From positions 248,001-312,000 of the forward strand of contig NZ_FORC01000003.1 of assembly GCF_900113905.1 (NCBI RefSeq): 64,000 nt of DNA, in the 5' to 3' direction. The position numbers and the translations under genes are program-made. Positions 48,551 through 58,193 of this stretch are shown here, piece by piece; the stretch's first letter is position 1, and every line of letters begins with the position of its first letter. The DNA is from Phytopseudomonas argentinensis. GTDB taxonomy: Bacteria > Pseudomonadota > Gammaproteobacteria > Pseudomonadales > Pseudomonadaceae. Below the pieces are notes generated by a model that made no database searches, was not told the DNA's origin, and saw only the letters and a list, made by a program, of their open reading frames with translations.

Positions 48551-49350
48551 GCGACGCGCTGATACGCCTCGCGGGCGTGACCGTCGGCTTCGCCGGGCAG
48601 ACCGTGCTCGACAAGGTCGAACTGACCATCAAACCAGGGGAGATCGTTACCCTGATCGGCCCCAACGGCGCCGGCAAGACCACCCTGGTGCGCGCCGTGC
48701 TCGGCCTGCTCAGCGCGGACAGCGGTACGGTGTGGCGCAAGCCCAAGCTGCGCATCGGCTACATGCCGCAGAAGCTGCATGTCGACCCGACCCTGCCGCT
48801 CAGCGTGCTGCGCTTCCTGCGCCTGGTGCCGGGCGTGGATCGTGCCCGTGCCCAGGCCGCGCTGGCCGAGGTGGGGGCCAGCCAGGTGCTCGACAGCCCG
48901 CTGCAGGGCATCTCCGGTGGCGAACTGCAGCGCGTGCTGCTGGCCCGTGCGCTGCTGCGCGAACCCCAGCTGCTGGTGCTCGACGAGCCGGTGCAGGGCG
49001 TCGACGTGGCCGGCCAGGCCGAGCTGTACCGGCTGATCACCCGCCTGCGCGACCGTCATGGCTGCGGCGTGCTGATGGTTTCCCATGACCTGCACCTGGT
49101 GATGAGCACCACCGACCAGGTGGTCTGCCTGAACCGCCACGTATGCTGCTCGGGTCATCCGGAGCAGGTCAGCTTCGACCCGGCCTTCGTCGAGCTGTTC
49201 GGTCGCGACGCCCAGAGCCTGGCCGTCTATCACCACCACCATGACCACGAACACGACCTCACTGGTGGCGTGGTCAGCGACAAACCGGGCCTGACCATTC
49301 ATGGCCAGGTGCGCCCCCACGTACACGGAGATGGCTGCAAGCATGGCTGA
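48547..49350 (+). CDS. znuC: Zinc ABC transporter ATP-binding protein
   Basis: 267 residues. Walker [15 protein letters not shown] loop [11 protein letters not shown] signature [16 protein letters not shown], Walker [14 protein letters not shown] loop MVSHDLHLV. After about residue 220 there is an unusual His-rich tail ([12 protein letters not shown] then [17 protein letters not shown]) with ten His, likely to bind zinc and tune transport. ATGA overlap with zur and 8-nt overlap with znuB show tight coupling. Confidence 0.96.
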   Translation: MSDALIRLAGVTVGFAGQTVLDKVELTIKPGEIVTLIGPNGAGKTTLVRAVLGLLSADSGTVWRKPKLRIGYMPQKLHVDPTLPLSVLRFLRLVPGVDRARAQAALAEVGASQVLDSPLQGISGGELQRVLLARALLREPQLLVLDEPVQGVDVAGQAELYRLITRLRDRHGCGVLMVSHDLHLVMSTTDQVVCLNRHVCCSGHPEQVSFDPAFVELFGRDAQSLAVYHHHHDHEHDLTGGVVSDKPGLTIHGQVRPHVHGDGCKHG

Positions 49351-50131
49351 TTTTCTGCTCAACGCCCTGCTCGCCGGCCTCGCCCTGGCCCTGGTCGCCG
49401 GCCCCCTGGGCTCCTTCGTGGTGTGGCGGCGCATGGCCTATTTCGGCGACACCCTGTCCCATGCCGCCCTGCTCGGCGTGGCGCTGGGCCTGATGCTGGA
49501 CGTCAATCCGACCTTCGCGGTGACCGTCGGCTGCGTGCTGCTGGCGATCCTGCTGGTCACCCTGCAGACCCGCCAGCCGCTGGCCAGCGACACCCTGCTC
49601 GGCATTCTCGCCCACAGCACCCTGTCGCTGGGCCTGGTGGTGCTGAGCTTCATGCGCGACGTGCGCATCGACCTGATGGGTTACCTGTTTGGCGACCTGC
49701 TGGCGGTAAGCCCCACTGATCTCGCCTGGATTCTCGCCGGCAGCGCCCTGGTGCTGGTGCTGCTGGTGCTGATGTGGCGGCCGCTGCTGGCGATCACCGT
49801 GCACGAGGAGCTGGCCCGGGTCGAAGGCTTGCCGGTGGCGGCGATCCGTCTGGGCCTGATGCTGCTGATCGCCATCGTCATCGCGGTGGCCATGAAGATC
49901 GTCGGCGTGCTGCTGATCACCTCGTTGCTGATCATTCCCGCCGCCGCCGCCCAGCGCCATGCCCGCACGCCCGAGCAGATGGCCTTTGGTGCCAGTCTGC
50001 TGGGCATCATTGCGGTGTGTTGTGGTCTGAGCCTGTCGTGGTTCAAGGACACGCCTGCCGGGCCGTCGATCGTGGTGTCGGCCGCCAGCCTGTTCCTGCT
50101 GAGCTTTTTGCTGCCGCGCCGCAAGGCCTGA
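49343..50131 (+). CDS. znuB: Zinc ABC transporter permease
   Basis: 262 residues, ABC-3 family with about eight membrane segments. Conserved [32 protein letters not shown] and [20 protein letters not shown]. The start at 49343 lies inside the znuC end. Forms the inner-membrane channel with ZnuC and receives zinc from ZnuA. Confidence 0.96.
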   Translation: MADFLLNALLAGLALALVAGPLGSFVVWRRMAYFGDTLSHAALLGVALGLMLDVNPTFAVTVGCVLLAILLVTLQTRQPLASDTLLGILAHSTLSLGLVVLSFMRDVRIDLMGYLFGDLLAVSPTDLAWILAGSALVLVLLVLMWRPLLAITVHEELARVEGLPVAAIRLGLMLLIAIVIAVAMKIVGVLLITSLLIIPAAAAQRHARTPEQMAFGASLLGIIAVCCGLSLSWFKDTPAGPSIVVSAASLFLLSFLLPRRKA

Positions 50132-50216
50132 ACCACTCGCCGTGATGGCACATTTGGTGGCCCGCCGGCCGCCGTGTAGAATTGCGTATTTTTTGCACAA
50201 ACCGAGACCCGCAGCC

Positions 50217-51044
50217 ATGACATCGTTCCCTTTACGCTGCGCTGCCCTGGCCGTGCTGGCTCTGCTGACCGTTGGCTGCCAGAGCCAGCAGGTAGCCGAG
50301 CCGGCGCCAGCCCCGGCTGCAGCAGCGACGGCGCCGGGCGCCCAGGAGCAGTTCGACGCACACCTGGCCGCCGGCCAACTGACCGAGGCCGAAACCCAGC
50401 TCGAGGCTCTGCAGGCAAACAGCGACCCCGCAGCACTGCTGCAGGCCCAGCGCCAGCTCTCCGAGGCCTACCTGCAGGCAGGCCAGAAGGCCCTGGAAGC
50501 CGGCGACCTGGACAAGGCCGCCAAATCCCTGGCCCACGCGCGCACCCTGATGCCCAAGGCACCGGCCCTGACCACCGGGCTGGATGGTGCCATCGGCAAG
50601 GCCCGCCAAGCCGAACTCAGCGCCGTCGAGCAAGCCCGTCAGGCCGGTGAACAGGCCCAGGCGGCACGCCAGGAGCAGCTGCGCCTGCTGCGCCAGGCTG
50701 CCGAAGCCCAAGCCGCCGCCAGCCGCGCGGCCGATGGCGCACCGGCGCAGGGGCCGGCGCAACTGATCGACCCGGCGGCCAAGCGCAGCGACGTCAGCCT
50801 GGCGATGCTCGACAGCCGCGACGAGGCGGCGCTGTTCGAGCGCCTGGATGCCGTGGCCGCCGATGTGGTGGCCTTCGACCGCAGCGTGCATATCCAGGTG
50901 CGCAGCGCCGAGGATCTGCGCCGTGTCACGGCGCTGCTCGAGGCGCGGGTGATGAAGCTCGACCCGACCTTCAAACTTGCGCTCAGCCATGCCGTCAAAC
51001 CGGTTCAGGTGCCGCGCTTGGTCTTGCGCCCGCGGGGTCAGTGA
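50217..51044 (+). CDS. Putative lipoprotein with helical repeats
   Basis: 275 residues. Signal peptide MTSFPLRCAALAVLALLTVG followed by Cys21 (LLTVGCQSQQ), a plausible though not ideal lipobox. Then a short Pro/Ala linker, a helical, Ala/Gln-rich region with TPR-like spacing (GQLTEAETQLEALQ, GDLDKAAKSLAHARTLMPKA), and a C-terminal domain FDRSVHIQVRSAEDLRRVTA. Function unknown. Located between the zinc and methionine import operons; its start lies 85 bp after znuB. Confidence 0.75.
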   Translation: MTSFPLRCAALAVLALLTVGCQSQQVAEPAPAPAAAATAPGAQEQFDAHLAAGQLTEAETQLEALQANSDPAALLQAQRQLSEAYLQAGQKALEAGDLDKAAKSLAHARTLMPKAPALTTGLDGAIGKARQAELSAVEQARQAGEQAQAARQEQLRLLRQAAEAQAAASRAADGAPAQGPAQLIDPAAKRSDVSLAMLDSRDEAALFERLDAVAADVVAFDRSVHIQVRSAEDLRRVTALLEARVMKLDPTFKLALSHAVKPVQVPRLVLRPRGQ

Positions 51045-51111
51045 GATCGCTGTAGTTATAGCTTTTTAGATATAAACATAGGCCTACAAAGATTTTTGAG
51101 GCCTAAAGAGC

Positions 51112-51149
51112 GCCGGGTAAACTGGCCATCCATTTCATGCCTACCCGGC
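51112..51149 (+). other. Inverted repeat in the metN leader
   Basis: GCCGGGTA (51112-51119) and TACCCGGC (51142-51149), perfect 8-bp arms around a 22-nt loop, ending 28 nt before metN. The upstream stretch 51050-51100 is AT-rich and probably holds the metN promoter. I recognise no known SAM riboswitch fold. Confidence 0.5.
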
Positions 51150-51177
51150 AAAACGAAGAACCCAAAAGGTTTAACGC

Positions 51178-52182
51178 GTGATCGACTTTCATCAGGTTCA
51201 CAAGGCGTACCGCGTCAGTGGCCGCGATATCCCCGCCTTGCAACCCTGCGACCTGCACATCGAACGTGGCGAAGTGTTCGGCATAATCGGCCACTCCGGC
51301 GCGGGCAAGAGCACTCTGCTGCGCCTGATCAACCGCCTCGAGGAGCCCTCCGGCGGGCGCATCGATATCGATGGCGTGGACGTTACCGCCCTGGGCGCCG
51401 ACGGCCTGCGAAAATTCCGCCAGCAAGTGGGCATGATCTTCCAGCACTTCAACCTGCTGTCATCCAAGACCGTTGCCGCCAACGTCGGCATGCCGCTGAA
51501 ACTGGCCGGCGTACCGGCCCGGGAAATCGACCAGCGCGTCGCCGCGCTGCTCGAGCGCGTAGGCCTCCAGGACCACGCCAACAAGTACCCGGCGCAGCTC
51601 TCCGGCGGCCAGAAGCAGCGCGTCGGCATCGCCCGCGCCCTGGCCACGCGGCCGAAGATTCTGCTCTGCGACGAGGCCACCAGCGCCCTCGATCCGCAAA
51701 CCACCGCCTCGGTGCTGCAGCTCTTGGCCGAGATCAACCGCGAGCTGGGCCTGACCATCGTGCTGATCACCCATGAGATGGACGTGATTCGCCGGGTCTG
51801 CGACCGCGTGGCGGTCATGGACGCCGGGGTGATCGTCGAGTCGGGGCCGGTCGCCGAGGTGTTTCTGCATCCGCAGCACGCCACCACCAAGCGTTTCGTG
51901 CAGGAAGCCGAGCATGTCGACGAGAACGACCAGCGCGACGACTTCGCCCATGTGCAGGGGCGCATCCTGCGCCTGACCTTTATCGGCGAGTCCACCTATT
52001 CGCCCGTTCTCGGCCAGGTGGCCCGGGAAACCGGGATCGACTACAGCATCCTTGCCGGGCGTATCGACCGCATCAAGGACACGCCCTACGGCCAGCTGAC
52101 CCTGGCGCTGACCGGCGGCGACATCGACGCCGCCCTGGCCCGCTTCGAAGCGGCTGACGTGCACCTGGAGGTCCTCCGTTGA
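51178..52182 (+). CDS. metN: Methionine ABC transporter ATP-binding protein
   Basis: 334 residues from GTG 51178, with AAGG 8 nt upstream. Walker [14 protein letters not shown], signature [16 protein letters not shown], Walker [15 protein letters not shown] loop LITHEMDVI. The C-terminal about 90 residues form the NIL (ACT-like) domain that binds methionine and shuts the importer down (transinhibition). MetN stop and metI start share a base (TGATG). Confidence 0.96.
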   Translation: MIDFHQVHKAYRVSGRDIPALQPCDLHIERGEVFGIIGHSGAGKSTLLRLINRLEEPSGGRIDIDGVDVTALGADGLRKFRQQVGMIFQHFNLLSSKTVAANVGMPLKLAGVPAREIDQRVAALLERVGLQDHANKYPAQLSGGQKQRVGIARALATRPKILLCDEATSALDPQTTASVLQLLAEINRELGLTIVLITHEMDVIRRVCDRVAVMDAGVIVESGPVAEVFLHPQHATTKRFVQEAEHVDENDQRDDFAHVQGRILRLTFIGESTYSPVLGQVARETGIDYSILAGRIDRIKDTPYGQLTLALTGGDIDAALARFEAADVHLEVLR

Positions 52183-52847
52183 TGGAAACCCTGCTCCCCA
52201 ACGTCGACTGGCTGGAAATCTGGCAGGCCAGCCTCGATACCCTGAATATGCTCGGCGGCTCGATGCTGTTCACCGTGCTGTTCGGCCTGCCCCTCGGGGT
52301 GATGCTGTTTCTCACCGGCCCGCGGCAGATGTTCGAACAGAAGGGCCTCTACGCGGTGATCTCGCTGGTGGTCAACGTGTTGCGCTCGGTGCCGTTCGTG
52401 ATCCTGCTGATCCTGCTGATCCCGGTCACGGTGGTGATTACCGGCACCTCACTGGGCGTCGCCGGAGCCATCCCGCCGCTGGTGGTCGGTGCCACGCCGT
52501 TCTTCGCGCGCCTGGTGGAAACCGCCCTGCGCGAGGTCGATCGCGGCATCATCGAGGCGACCCAGGCGATGGGTGCCAGCACCCGGCAGATCATCTTCAA
52601 TGCCCTGCTGCCCGAGGCCCTGCCGGGTATCCTGGCGGCCATCACCGTCACCGCCATCACTCTGGTGTCCTACACCGCGATGAGCGGCCTGATCGGCGGC
52701 GGCGGCCTCGGCGACCTGGCGGTGCGTTACGGCTACCAGCGTTACCAGCCGGACGTGATGTTCGTGACCGTGGCGCTGCTGGTGGTGCTCGTACAGATTC
52801 TGCAAACCATCGGCGACCGCCTGGTGGTGCATTTTTCCCGTAAATAA
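52182..52847 (+). CDS. metI: Methionine ABC transporter permease
   Basis: 221 residues, five membrane segments, with the EAA loop EATQAMGASTRQIIFNALLP that contacts MetN. MSGLIGGGGLGDLAVRYGYQ is typical of MetI. The ATG at 52182 is coupled to metN. It forms the membrane channel for D/L-methionine uptake. Confidence 0.96.
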   Translation: METLLPNVDWLEIWQASLDTLNMLGGSMLFTVLFGLPLGVMLFLTGPRQMFEQKGLYAVISLVVNVLRSVPFVILLILLIPVTVVITGTSLGVAGAIPPLVVGATPFFARLVETALREVDRGIIEATQAMGASTRQIIFNALLPEALPGILAAITVTAITLVSYTAMSGLIGGGGLGDLAVRYGYQRYQPDVMFVTVALLVVLVQILQTIGDRLVVHFSRK

Positions 52848-52907
52848 AACAGCTGGAAGGGCCAGCGGCAGCGTGCCGCCACGCCATCTCACTTCAAGGA
52901 GTCAACG

Positions 52908-53684
52908 ATGAAAAAACTGCTCACTGCCCTGGCTGTCGTCGCAGCCTTCTCCAGCGCCGCCCAGGCTGAAACCCTGCGCGTCGCCGCCTCGGCCGTCCCG
53001 CACGCCGAGATCCTCAATTTCGTCAAACCGGCCCTGGCCAAGGAAGGCGTGGAGCTGGACGTCAAGGTCTTCACCGACTACGTGCAGCCCAACGTACAGG
53101 TCGCCGAGAAGCGCCTGGACGCCAACTTCTTCCAGCACCAGCCGTACCTGGACGAGTTCAACAAGAGCCGTGGCACCAGCCTGGTCAGCGTAGGTGGCGT
53201 GCACGTCGAGCCGTTTGGCGCCTACTCCAGCAAGATCAAGGACCTCAAAGAGCTGCCGCAAGGCGCCAACGTGGTAATCCCCAACGACGCCACCAACGGC
53301 GGCCGCGCCCTGCTGCTGCTGCAGAAGGCTGGCGTGATCACTCTGAAGGATCCGAGCAACATCCTCTCCACCCCGAAGGACATCGCCGAGAACCCGAAGG
53401 GCATCAAGGTGCGTGAGCTGGAAGCCGCGACCCTGCCGCGCGTGCTGACCCAGGTCGACCTGGCGCTGATCAACACCAACTACGCCCTGGAAGCCAAGCT
53501 GAACCCGACCGAGGACGCCCTGGCCATCGAAGGCAGCGACTCGCCGTACGTCAACATCCTGGTGACCCGTGAAGACAACAAGGACAGCCCGGCCGTGCAG
53601 AAGCTGGTCAAGGCCCTGCACAGCGATGAAGTGAAAACCTTCATCCTGGAAAAATACAAAGGCGCGGTGGTTCCGGCATTCTGA
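52908..53684 (+). CDS. metQ: Methionine-binding protein MetQ (NlpA family)
   Basis: 258 residues. Signal peptide MKKLLTALAVVAAFSSAAQA with no lipobox Cys, so probably a soluble periplasmic form, in contrast to the E. coli lipoprotein. NlpA family motifs: VAASAVPHAEILNFVKPALA, DYVQPNVQVAEKRLDANFFQ, NFFQHQPYLDEFN, and DLALINTNYALEAKLNPTED. Third gene of metNIQ, followed by a terminator. Confidence 0.95.
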   Translation: MKKLLTALAVVAAFSSAAQAETLRVAASAVPHAEILNFVKPALAKEGVELDVKVFTDYVQPNVQVAEKRLDANFFQHQPYLDEFNKSRGTSLVSVGGVHVEPFGAYSSKIKDLKELPQGANVVIPNDATNGGRALLLLQKAGVITLKDPSNILSTPKDIAENPKGIKVRELEAATLPRVLTQVDLALINTNYALEAKLNPTEDALAIEGSDSPYVNILVTREDNKDSPAVQKLVKALHSDEVKTFILEKYKGAVVPAF

Positions 53685-53711
53685 TTGCCGCTATTACTCC
53701 TGCTGCAGTCG

Positions 53712-53744
53712 ATGCCGCGTAGCCCCTGGACTACGCGGCATTTT
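53712..53744 (+). terminator. Rho-independent terminator after metQ
   Basis: Perfect 11-bp stem ATGCCGCGTAG/CTACGCGGCAT with 8-nt loop, then TTTC. Confidence 0.88.
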
Positions 53745-53765
53745 CATTTCCGCGACCGGGCACCC

Positions 53766-54197
53766 TCACTCGGCAGGGATAAACCGCAGCACGCCGGCCA
53801 GCCTGGAACCCGAGCTGCCGGGATTGTCCTTGGGATGGGCGATGCCGTCGCTGACCGGCACCTCGGCGAAATCGAACGGGCTGACGCCTTCGAGGCAGGC
53901 GGCATTGACGCCGTACTGATCCGGGTTGGAACGGCGCTGATGGTGGGTGTAGATGCCGCAGCGCGAGCAGAAGAAGTGCTGGGCGCTTTTGGTATTGAAG
54001 CGATAGACCGTCAGCAGGTCTTCACCCTGCAGGATACGCAAGTCGGCCAGTTCGGCCGACACCGCCACCGCCCCTCGCATGCGGCAATAAGAGCAGTTGC
54101 AGCGCCGTGCGCTGTGCAGACCATCGCTGAGCGTCACCTGAAAGCGCACGCCGCCGCAGTGACAGGCACCGTTGATCTCGCCGATATCCTTGTTCAT
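53766..54197 (-). CDS. GFA/CENP-V family zinc protein
   Basis: 143 residues. The zinc-site cysteines of the GFA fold are all present: NGACHCGGVRF, ARRCNCSYCRMRGAVAVS and HFFCSRCGIYTHHQR. Named after glutathione-dependent formaldehyde-activating enzyme, though most small members have unknown substrates. Its start overlaps the stop of the LysR regulator by 4 nt, so regulator and GFA protein are co-expressed. Confidence 0.9.
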   Translation of the reverse strand: MNKDIGEINGACHCGGVRFQVTLSDGLHSARRCNCSYCRMRGAVAVSAELADLRILQGEDLLTVYRFNTKSAQHFFCSRCGIYTHHQRRSNPDQYGVNAACLEGVSPFDFAEVPVSDGIAHPKDNPGSSGSRLAGVLRFIPAE

Positions 54198-55090
54198 CCG
54201 TCACACCTCCGCTCGACTGAGACTTGATCATAGGCGGGATCGGCCAGGCATTGCAGCAGCCAGTCCATCGCGGGCTGGCGCTGGGCGCGGCGCAGGATCG
54301 CCACCAGCTCGCGGTGGAAGGTCAGCTCGCCCAGTTCCAGCACACGCAGCGTCTGTGGCCGCTGGCACCACAGGCCGGCGCAAGGGATCAGCGACACGCC
54401 CAGGCCGCACTCGACCATGCGCACGATGGCTTCCAGCTCGTCCAGCTCCAGGGCCTCGTGGGGCGTCAGCCGTTGTTCGCGCAAGAAGCGTTCGACCTGG
54501 CGACCGCCGAAGGAGCGCCGGTCGTAGCGCACGAAGGGCTGTTCGCGCAGCAGCTGCAGGGGGTCATCGCCGGTCATGCCGGGCGGTGCGATCAGCACGA
54601 AGGGCTCGCGGGCCAGTTCGATCTGCAGCAGCTCCTTGGGCACCTCGAACGGCGGGCGGATCAGCACCGCCAGGTCCAGCTCGCCGGCATCCACCTGGCC
54701 GAGCAGGTCGAGGGAAACGCCGGGCACCAGTTTCAACTCAACCCGCGCGGCCTGGGTGCGAAAACGCACCAGCGCTTCGGGCAGAAGCCCGGTCTGCACG
54801 CTGGCAATCGCACCGATCCTCAGTTCGCCCTGCCATTCCTCGAGCGCAGTGGGCAGAGCCATCTGCGCATACAGGCCAAGCATCTGCTCGGCCAGCGGCA
54901 AGGCGTGGCGCCCGCCCGCGCTGAGCACCGCACTGCGCCCACTGCGGTCGAACAGGCGCACACCGAGGCTCTGTTCCAGCACGCGCATCTGCGCGCTGAC
55001 GGCCGACTGGGTCAGGCCGACGCGCAGCCCGGCAGCAGCAAAAGTGCCGTAGCGCGCCACAGCGACGAAGGTCTTCAATTCACGAATCAT
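54194..55090 (-). CDS. LysR-family transcriptional regulator
   Basis: 298 residues. Winged HTH at 1-60 (MIRELKTFVAVARYGTFAAA, GLTQSAVSAQMRVLEQSLGV) and a C-terminal periplasmic-binding-like effector domain (LRIGAIASVQTGLLPEALVR). It is divergent from a VOC gene and upstream of the GFA gene; LysR regulators usually control the divergent gene, so the VOC protein is the likely target. The effector is unknown. Confidence 0.93.
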   Translation of the reverse strand: MIRELKTFVAVARYGTFAAAGLRVGLTQSAVSAQMRVLEQSLGVRLFDRSGRSAVLSAGGRHALPLAEQMLGLYAQMALPTALEEWQGELRIGAIASVQTGLLPEALVRFRTQAARVELKLVPGVSLDLLGQVDAGELDLAVLIRPPFEVPKELLQIELAREPFVLIAPPGMTGDDPLQLLREQPFVRYDRRSFGGRQVERFLREQRLTPHEALELDELEAIVRMVECGLGVSLIPCAGLWCQRPQTLRVLELGELTFHRELVAILRRAQRQPAMDWLLQCLADPAYDQVSVERRCDG

Positions 55091-55186
55091 TGATCGATTT
55101 CTTTTGAGCTCGACGGCAAGGATATTCGCTTTTAATCAATATTCTTGCATCTAGAATCGACCGATACCGACCTGAGGAGCGCTTAC

Positions 55187-55612
55187 ATGGCATTGTCCCC
55201 GTTTCACCTGGCTATCCCCGTCTACGATCTGGCCGCCGCTCGGCATTTCTATGGCGAGGTGTTCGGCTGCGCCGAAGGCCGCAGCAGCGATCACTGGGTG
55301 GATTTCGATTTCTTCGGCCACCAGTTGGTGATCCACGAAGCCCCGAAGATGCCGCACCAGGAATCGGCCATCAGCAACCCGGTGGACGGCCACGACGTGC
55401 CGGTGCCGCACTTCGGGGTGATTCTCGACTGGTCAACCTGGGAAGCCCTGGCCAAGCGCCTGCAGGCGCGCGAAACGGCATTCGTGATCGAGCCCTACAT
55501 CCGTTTCAAGGGCCAGGTCGGCGAGCAGGCCACCATGTTCCTCCTCGACCCCTGCGGCAACGCCCTGGAATTCAAGGCGTTCAAGGACATGAGTCAGCTG
55601 TTCGCCAAGTGA
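55187..55612 (+). CDS. VOC (glyoxalase/dioxygenase-like) family protein
   Basis: 141 residues from ATG 55187, with GAGGAG upstream. Starts [20 protein letters not shown] with His and shows the second module end [15 protein letters not shown] with a metal-ligand Glu; [12 protein letters not shown] lies between. The metal site therefore looks intact. Similar small VOC proteins include lyases, dioxygenases and resistance proteins. Divergent from the LysR gene; a strong terminator follows. Confidence 0.88.
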   Translation: MALSPFHLAIPVYDLAAARHFYGEVFGCAEGRSSDHWVDFDFFGHQLVIHEAPKMPHQESAISNPVDGHDVPVPHFGVILDWSTWEALAKRLQARETAFVIEPYIRFKGQVGEQATMFLLDPCGNALEFKAFKDMSQLFAK

Positions 55613-55626
55613 TCGTCGGCAGCAAG

Positions 55627-55655
55627 AAAATGGGACCCGATGGGTCCCATTTTTT
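55627..55655. terminator. Bidirectional terminator between VOC and SCO genes
   Basis: AAAATGGGACCC/GGGTCCCATTTT with loop GAT, T-run on the plus side and A-run on the other. The right side touches the SCO stop codon. Confidence 0.92.
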
Positions 55656-56283
55656 ATTCGCTGCCGACCAGCCGCGGTAGCTGCGCGGCCAGCTTGTCGA
55701 TATTGATCGGCGCGCGGATAAAGCCGCGCTGGGTGCCGTCCGGGCCGATCACGGCCAGGTTGCCGCTGTGGTCGACAGTGTAGTTTTCCTTGCTGGTATC
55801 GGCCGGAATATAGGGAATGCTCACCGCGTTGGAGAGCGCCTGGATGGTGTCCGGCTCGCCGGTCAGGCCCATGAAGCCGGCATTGAAGTAACCCAGGTAC
55901 TTCTTCATCTGCTCCGGCGTGTCACGGGCCGGGTCGACGCTCACCAGCACGATACGCAGGTTGTTCCATGCCTGTTCCGGGATCTGCGTGCGCAGCTGAC
56001 GCAATTGCGCCAGGGTCGCCGGGCAGATGTCCGGGCAGAAGGTGTAGCCGAAGAACAACAGGCTCCACTGGCCCTTGAGCTGGCCGGTGGAAAAGGTCTG
56101 GCCGTCCTGGTCGAGGAAATCCAGGGCAGGAACCTGACGCTGCTGGGGCAGCATGACGATGCCGGCGTCGAGCAGCGCCGCGGCGTCGTTGGACTTGCCG
56201 CGCAGGGCCTGGTTGACGATCAGGCCGAGCACCAGGGCCACGGCGGCGATAAGGACGAATACGATGATGTGCTTGCGGGTCAT
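55654..56283 (-). CDS. SCO1/SenC family copper chaperone
   Basis: 209 residues from MTRKHIIVFVLIAAVALVLG, an N-terminal membrane anchor with a periplasmic thioredoxin-fold domain. Copper site: CPDIC (GYTFCPDICPATLAQLRQL) and the distal His in NYTVDHSGNLAVIGPDG. Such proteins help assemble the CuA site of cytochrome oxidases, or act as thiol reductases. No oxidase genes are adjacent in the window. Confidence 0.93.
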   Translation of the reverse strand: MTRKHIIVFVLIAAVALVLGLIVNQALRGKSNDAAALLDAGIVMLPQQRQVPALDFLDQDGQTFSTGQLKGQWSLLFFGYTFCPDICPATLAQLRQLRTQIPEQAWNNLRIVLVSVDPARDTPEQMKKYLGYFNAGFMGLTGEPDTIQALSNAVSIPYIPADTSKENYTVDHSGNLAVIGPDGTQRGFIRAPINIDKLAAQLPRLVGSE

Positions 56284-56425
56284 GGCGGCCACGATGATCA
56301 GGGTGAAAGGTATCGCCCTGTGTGACCCGATCCGCCCGCTAAGGGGCGCGCGAAGATCGGCCAAGCGGCGATGCGCAGCCGCAGAAGGTACCAGATACGC
56401 GGCGCCAGGTGGCCGTTAACGCCTG

Positions 56426-56455
56426 CGGCCGGCTGTCACGCTGACAACCGGCCGG
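56426..56455. other. GC-rich hairpin after SulP gene
   Basis: Inverted repeat CCGGCTGTCA-CGC-TGACAACCGG between the SCO start and SulP stop. It has no T-run; may help end SulP transcription. Confidence 0.45.
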
Positions 56456-56464
56456 GCGTACCCT

Positions 56465-57994
56465 TCAGGCCGCGGCGCGGCGCATGCTCAGCGCCCGCCC
56501 CTCGAGGCGGCGGGTCAGACCATGGCGCTCGATCAGCAGCGCACCACCCTGCTGCTCGGCGGCACGGCCCCAGTCATCGAGCAGCTCCATGCAGGCATGA
56601 TCGACATAGCTGAGGTTGTCGAGCGGCACGTGCAGGCGAGTGGTCGGCGCGATGCCTTCCAGCACGCTGGCCAGGTGCGGCACCTTGAGGAAGGTCGCCG
56701 AGCCGGTCAGGCGCAGTTCCGCTTCGTCAGGGCCGATCTCACTGAGGCTGACTTTCAGGCGCGAGGCCTTGCCGGCGAGCTTGACCAGAGTCAGGGCGAA
56801 GCCGATCAGCACGCCGGTCAGCAGGTCGACGGCAACGATGCCCAGGGCGGTGGCGGCATAGATGAACACCGGGGCGCGCCCATAACGGCCGAGGCTGCGG
56901 ATGGCCTTGATATCGACCAGTTTGAAGCCGGTGTAGACCAGCACGCCGCCCAGGCAGGCGACCGGGATGCTCTGCAGCACCGCCGGCAGCAGCATGACGA
57001 AGGCCAGCAGCCAGGCACCATGGAAGATGGTCGACATGCGGGTGCGGGCGCCGGCCTGGACGTTGGCCGAGCTGCGCACGATCACCCCGGTCATCGGCAG
57101 TGCGCCCAGTACGCCGCAGAGCATGTTGCCGATGCCCTGGGCGGACAGCTCACGGTCCAGGTTGGAACGCGGGCCAGTGTGCATGCGGTCCACCGCTGCG
57201 GCCGACAGCAGGGTTTCGGCACTCGCGATAAAGGCCACCACCACCGCGGCCAGAATGATCTGCGGGTTGGCCAGGTTGAACAGGTCAGCCGGTTGTATCC
57301 AGTCGATGGCATCGCTCAGGTTTGCCGGCACCTCGACCCGCGCCACACCCAGGCCCAGCCACAGGCTGATCAGGGTCATCAGCGTCACGCCGATCAGCGC
57401 GCCGGGCAGAAAGCGCAGGCCATGGGGCCGTAGCTTGTCCCACAGGAACATGCAGCTGATGGTGCCGAAGCCCAGCAACGCCGCTGCCAGGGCACTGCCG
57501 CCGCCCAGGCCGGGGATGGCCTGGCGCAGGGTATCGGGGAACGCCAGCAGATTGTCCAGGCCGGAGGCCTGGGGCTTGACGTCGAACATCACGTGAAACT
57601 GCGAAAGCACGATAAGGATGCCGATACCGGCGAGCATGCCGTATACCACTGCAGGGGCCGTGACGCGGAACCAGCAACCCAGGCGCAGGCGCCCGGCGAC
57701 CAGCTGCAGCAGGCCGGCGAGCAAGAGAATCGGCCCGAGCATGGCGATGCCATGGGTGCGCACCAGTTCGAATACCAGTACCGCCAGACCGGCAGCCGGG
57801 CCGCTGACCTGCAGGGGCGAGCCGGCCAGCCAGCCGACCACCAGGCCACCGATGATGCCGGTGATCAGGCCCTTGGCCGGGGGCATGCCGGAGGCGATGG
57901 CGATGCCCATGCACAGCGGCAGGGCGACGAGAAAGACCACGATGGATGCCAATGCATCCCGTGGTAGAGCGGCTTTGAATGAAGCGAGGGTCAT
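56465..57994 (-). CDS. SulP family inorganic anion transporter
   Basis: 509 residues: an N-terminal transporter core of about 11-14 helices (DALASIVVFLVALPLCMGIA, ASGMPPAKGLITGIIGGLVV, LPMTGVIVRSSANVQAGART) and a C-terminal STAS domain (about 405-500, LHVPLDNLSYVDHACMELLD). SulP members carry sulfate, bicarbonate or other anions. The upstream neighbour on the same strand is a beta-carbonic anhydrase (199 bp away), which points to bicarbonate, as in BicA-like or SulP-CA systems. This substrate is inferred from context. Confidence 0.92.
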   Translation of the reverse strand: MTLASFKAALPRDALASIVVFLVALPLCMGIAIASGMPPAKGLITGIIGGLVVGWLAGSPLQVSGPAAGLAVLVFELVRTHGIAMLGPILLLAGLLQLVAGRLRLGCWFRVTAPAVVYGMLAGIGILIVLSQFHVMFDVKPQASGLDNLLAFPDTLRQAIPGLGGGSALAAALLGFGTISCMFLWDKLRPHGLRFLPGALIGVTLMTLISLWLGLGVARVEVPANLSDAIDWIQPADLFNLANPQIILAAVVVAFIASAETLLSAAAVDRMHTGPRSNLDRELSAQGIGNMLCGVLGALPMTGVIVRSSANVQAGARTRMSTIFHGAWLLAFVMLLPAVLQSIPVACLGGVLVYTGFKLVDIKAIRSLGRYGRAPVFIYAATALGIVAVDLLTGVLIGFALTLVKLAGKASRLKVSLSEIGPDEAELRLTGSATFLKVPHLASVLEGIAPTTRLHVPLDNLSYVDHACMELLDDWGRAAEQQGGALLIERHGLTRRLEGRALSMRRAAA

Positions 57995-58193
57995 GGTGCG
58001 GTCTCCTGCAGATCCGGCGCACGAAAGGTCATGACGATGAGCGAGGGCTCACCATCAGCAGGTGTAAGGCAGTCAAAACCCAAGAGGCCTGTTGCAGGGC
58101 AAACCAGCAACAAGCCCGAAAACGGCTGTCGATTGTGGGCGGTTAATCCGCGGGTCGATTCATGGCCACCGGGTGACGTCCTGTCGTAAGTGA

